NCBI GenBank assembly: GCA_902493755.1
Contig: CABURF010000001.1
Span: 1-33,101, forward strand
Source: an uncultured Coriobacteriia bacterium
GTDB lineage: Bacteria > Actinomycetota > Coriobacteriia > Coriobacteriales > QAMH01
Length of the DNA: 33,101 nucleotides
Direction of reading: 5' to 3'
Numbering within the stretch: position 1 is the stretch's first letter; every line of letters starts with the position of its first letter. The translations under genes were made by a program, and so were the position numbers. A model generated the notes under the pieces. It worked only from the letters and a program-made list of their open reading frames with translations, searched no databases and was not told the DNA's origin. Below, piece after piece: positions 31,396-33,101 of this stretch.

Positions 31396-32313
31396 CTATT
31401 CATCTGAGAGACTGTGCATACTTCCCGCTTGAAGCAGCTCTTCTGCGTACTTTTCGCATGCATCAACAAGTGGCTGCGGCTCAAGCGCAAGCACCCTGCC
31501 CATGTGTGCGACGATGTGTTTGGGTAGCCAGGAGCTGCCTGTCCAGGGAATGCTCGCTGTACGCGAACCATCAGCGCTTGTGCCTGTGACCTTGAGGTTG
31601 TGCCAAGGGGGAAGCGGGCAATCCGCGCTGAACAGCAGTTGTGCGCGAGCGCTTGCATCAAGGCCGATGGAGGGGCGAGGGGCATCCGAACGAGGCAAAA
31701 AGCACTCGTCGAGCGTCTGGGCACGTGTGATGCGGTCGATTCTGAACGAACGCCAGCCTTCTGACGTGCGGCAATATGCTTGCAGATAACGATGGCTGTC
31801 TTCCGAGAAAATTCGCAAGGGCTCAACGTGCCTGATCAGCGGGGTTTCGTCGTCCGTGCCGCGATAGCTGATTTCAAGAACATGATGCTCGAGGTCCTCA
31901 CAGGCCGCTGCAAGCGTTTGTGCAACGTCTGGGTAGGCAGACTCCGTTACGACCCTCAAACGGGGCTTAGAAGCGCTCTCAGGGCCTTCCAACACGGTTT
32001 TGGTGCGCAGGAGCGCAGACACAAGCTCGTCGTCAGTCGAAAACCCCGCCGTCGTGAGCGCATCGACAAGCGTACCTGCTTCGGGTGCGGTCAAGCGCAG
32101 GAGGCGATCTGTGCCGTAGGCTTGGAGGGTCGCGTACGAATCGTGCAGGTCAAGGCGTATTGACGCTGCGTCGTAGGCAAAGACGAGGACTTCGAGCGCA
32201 TCGTAAATGCGCTGATCGTCAGCATCAAGAAGGATCGCAAGTTGGGGAATCGACACGGTTTTCTCGCGCTCAAGTTGAGCCATGATTGCGAGGAGCAGCT
32301 GCTTATCCTTCAT
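31396..32313 (-). CDS. WYL-domain transcriptional regulator (PafC-like)
   Basis: The 305-residue protein has an N-terminal helix-turn-helix-like region (KTVSIPQLAILLDADDQRIYDALEVL), then a WYL domain around VLEISYRG, HVEPLRIFSEDSHRYLQAYC and WRSFRIDRI, and a C-terminal alpha/beta WCX-type extension. It overlaps the upstream WYL gene by 11 nt. This paired arrangement matches pafB-pafC of actinobacteria, whose products form a heterodimer that activates DNA-damage genes independently of LexA in mycobacteria. That role here is inferred from arrangement and domain type. Confidence 0.83.
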   Translation of the reverse strand: MKDKQLLLAIMAQLEREKTVSIPQLAILLDADDQRIYDALEVLVFAYDAASIRLDLHDSYATLQAYGTDRLLRLTAPEAGTLVDALTTAGFSTDDELVSALLRTKTVLEGPESASKPRLRVVTESAYPDVAQTLAAACEDLEHHVLEISYRGTDDETPLIRHVEPLRIFSEDSHRYLQAYCRTSEGWRSFRIDRITRAQTLDECFLPRSDAPRPSIGLDASARAQLLFSADCPLPPWHNLKVTGTSADGSRTASIPWTGSSWLPKHIVAHMGRVLALEPQPLVDACEKYAEELLQAGSMHSLSDE

Positions 32314-33101
32314 GGCGCACCTCCTTGTGGGCGGCGCTTAGGTAGGCTCTGAGGCCGTCAATGTATATTTGACGTGCGGATTCTGGCTCTTCGATGTGCA
32401 AACCGGGGCCGTTTTCGATGCACCACTGGGCCAGGGCGTGCGCATTACGGCAATTTACTGTCCACATGATGTGGTCGCCGTCTTGCTCGAATGCGCCAAT
32501 ACCCATTGTGAGCTGGGAAAACGCTTGCAACACCGGTTCATCGATGCGGATACGGGCCGTAAACAAATCGTCCCCAAACTGGAAGGGCAGGCCGTAGAAA
32601 TCAGCGGCATCAAAGGGGCGTTCCTCGAAATCAGGAGATTTGGGATTGGTGCCGTTGACACGCAACTTGCCCATGCGATCAAGACGAAATAGCCGTTCAG
32701 AGTCAAGGTTGGGATCGTATGCGGCAACGTAGCAGGAACCCTTCAGGAAAAAGCAGCCCAGGGGCTCGACCGTGCGCTGCGATTGCGTTCCTGTGGTGTT
32801 CGTGTATGCGAAGCTGAGGCGCTTGCGCGTCGTTATAGCCTTCTTGACCTTGGCAAATCCCTGTGGAATGCGCGATGGGGTATTGCCGCTCCCATCGACA
32901 AGCTGGGGAAGCATGTCGGGAATCTCAAGCTCGTCACCAAGCTTGACAAGCACCATGCGCAGTTCCTCCTTGAGCGGGTAGTCCTTGTCGTCCAGCAGGG
33001 CTCCGCAGAGCAAACGTAGAAGGCTGACCTGCGGTTTTGTGAGGACGAGGGGTGCGGCGAGTGTCTTGGCGCTGTCAAGCGCGTATCGCTGCTGGTTGTC
33101 G
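32303..33101 (-). CDS. WYL-domain transcriptional regulator (PafB-like), 5' end beyond window
   Basis: The frame is open to the right edge of the window (first visible residues DNQQRYALDSAKTLAAP), so the N-terminal helix-turn-helix and start codon lie outside. An internal TTG at 33013 is not the start. Visible parts are the linker LLRLLCGALLDD, and the WYL domain with LSFAYTNTTG, TVEPLGCFFLKGSCYVAAYD and RLFRLDRMGKL, then the C-terminal extension. It overlaps the downstream WYL gene by 11 nt, and the two are surely coexpressed. It is most similar in layout to PafB. Confidence 0.83.
   Translation of the reverse strand, partial: DNQQRYALDSAKTLAAPLVLTKPQVSLLRLLCGALLDDKDYPLKEELRMVLVKLGDELEIPDMLPQLVDGSGNTPSRIPQGFAKVKKAITTRKRLSFAYTNTTGTQSQRTVEPLGCFFLKGSCYVAAYDPNLDSERLFRLDRMGKLRVNGTNPKSPDFEERPFDAADFYGLPFQFGDDLFTARIRIDEPVLQAFSQLTMGIGAFEQDGDHIMWTVNCRNAHALAQWCIENGPGLHIEEPESARQIYIDGLRAYLSAAHKEVRHEG

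Noticed and set aside
31387..31398. Palindrome ATAGGCGCCTAT spanning two convergent stop codons
   Set aside because: It arises because TAG and its reverse complement CTA flank a short GCGC; it is too short for a terminator.

Overview
The window is the replication-origin region of a moderately high-GC Gram-positive chromosome. The gene set and order best fit an actinobacterium of the class Coriobacteriia; this is an inference from gene content and style, and no 16S rRNA gene is present. The supporting signs are the actinobacterial order dnaA-dnaN-recF-DUF721-gyrB-gyrA, a GyrA with Ala where most bacteria have Ser, a PafB/PafC-like WYL pair and a DUF4013-like membrane protein.

Region 1 (1-10571, minus strand) runs leftward from the origin. 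It holds a gene for a GHKL ATPase with a C-terminal helix-turn-helix, then dnaA, dnaN, recF, a DUF721/DciA-like gene, gyrB and gyrA. As sequenced, dnaA is broken: the reading frame changes at about 8979, where roughly 13 nucleotides are missing compared with the family. Region 2 (about 10600-11060) is oriC: AT-rich, no gene, with five exact DnaA boxes plus near matches. Region 3 (11122-15851, plus strand) runs rightward: rpmH, rnpA, yidD, yidC, jag, rsmG, two perfect parS sites, parA and parB. It is visibly more AT-rich than the flanks. Replication and most transcription are therefore co-oriented on both sides of oriC.

Region 4 (15866-25674) is mixed housekeeping: rlmN, ddl, tRNA-Ser(GGA), an AmmeMemoRadiSam module (radical SAM enzyme plus a fused Memo-AMMECR1 protein), an AI-2E/PerM-type membrane protein, tRNA-Ser(CGA), a trio of poorly known genes ending in a methyltransferase, tRNA-Glu(TTC) and a purine nucleoside phosphorylase. 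Region 5 (25686-33101) has a DUF151 nuclease-like gene, an exonuclease-helicase DinG with a third parS-like site in its first codons, an unknown membrane-anchored protein next to a HemN/HemW-like radical SAM enzyme, and two overlapping WYL regulators. The second of these runs off the right edge.

The most distinctive non-coding signal is a set of short palindromic repeats of two related types. One has TGGGACAAATG ends with GGACAGGTC at the centre; the other has ATGAGACA/TGTCTCAT ends. Six of the seven loci start within about 0-12 nt of a stop codon, and the seventh lies next to another copy beside gyrA. Three loci are head-to-head double units, including a perfect 46-bp inverted repeat between recF and the DUF721 gene. 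This looks like a REP/BIME-type element family that inserts at, or replaces, gene 3' ends. No transposase, IS or CRISPR array is visible here.
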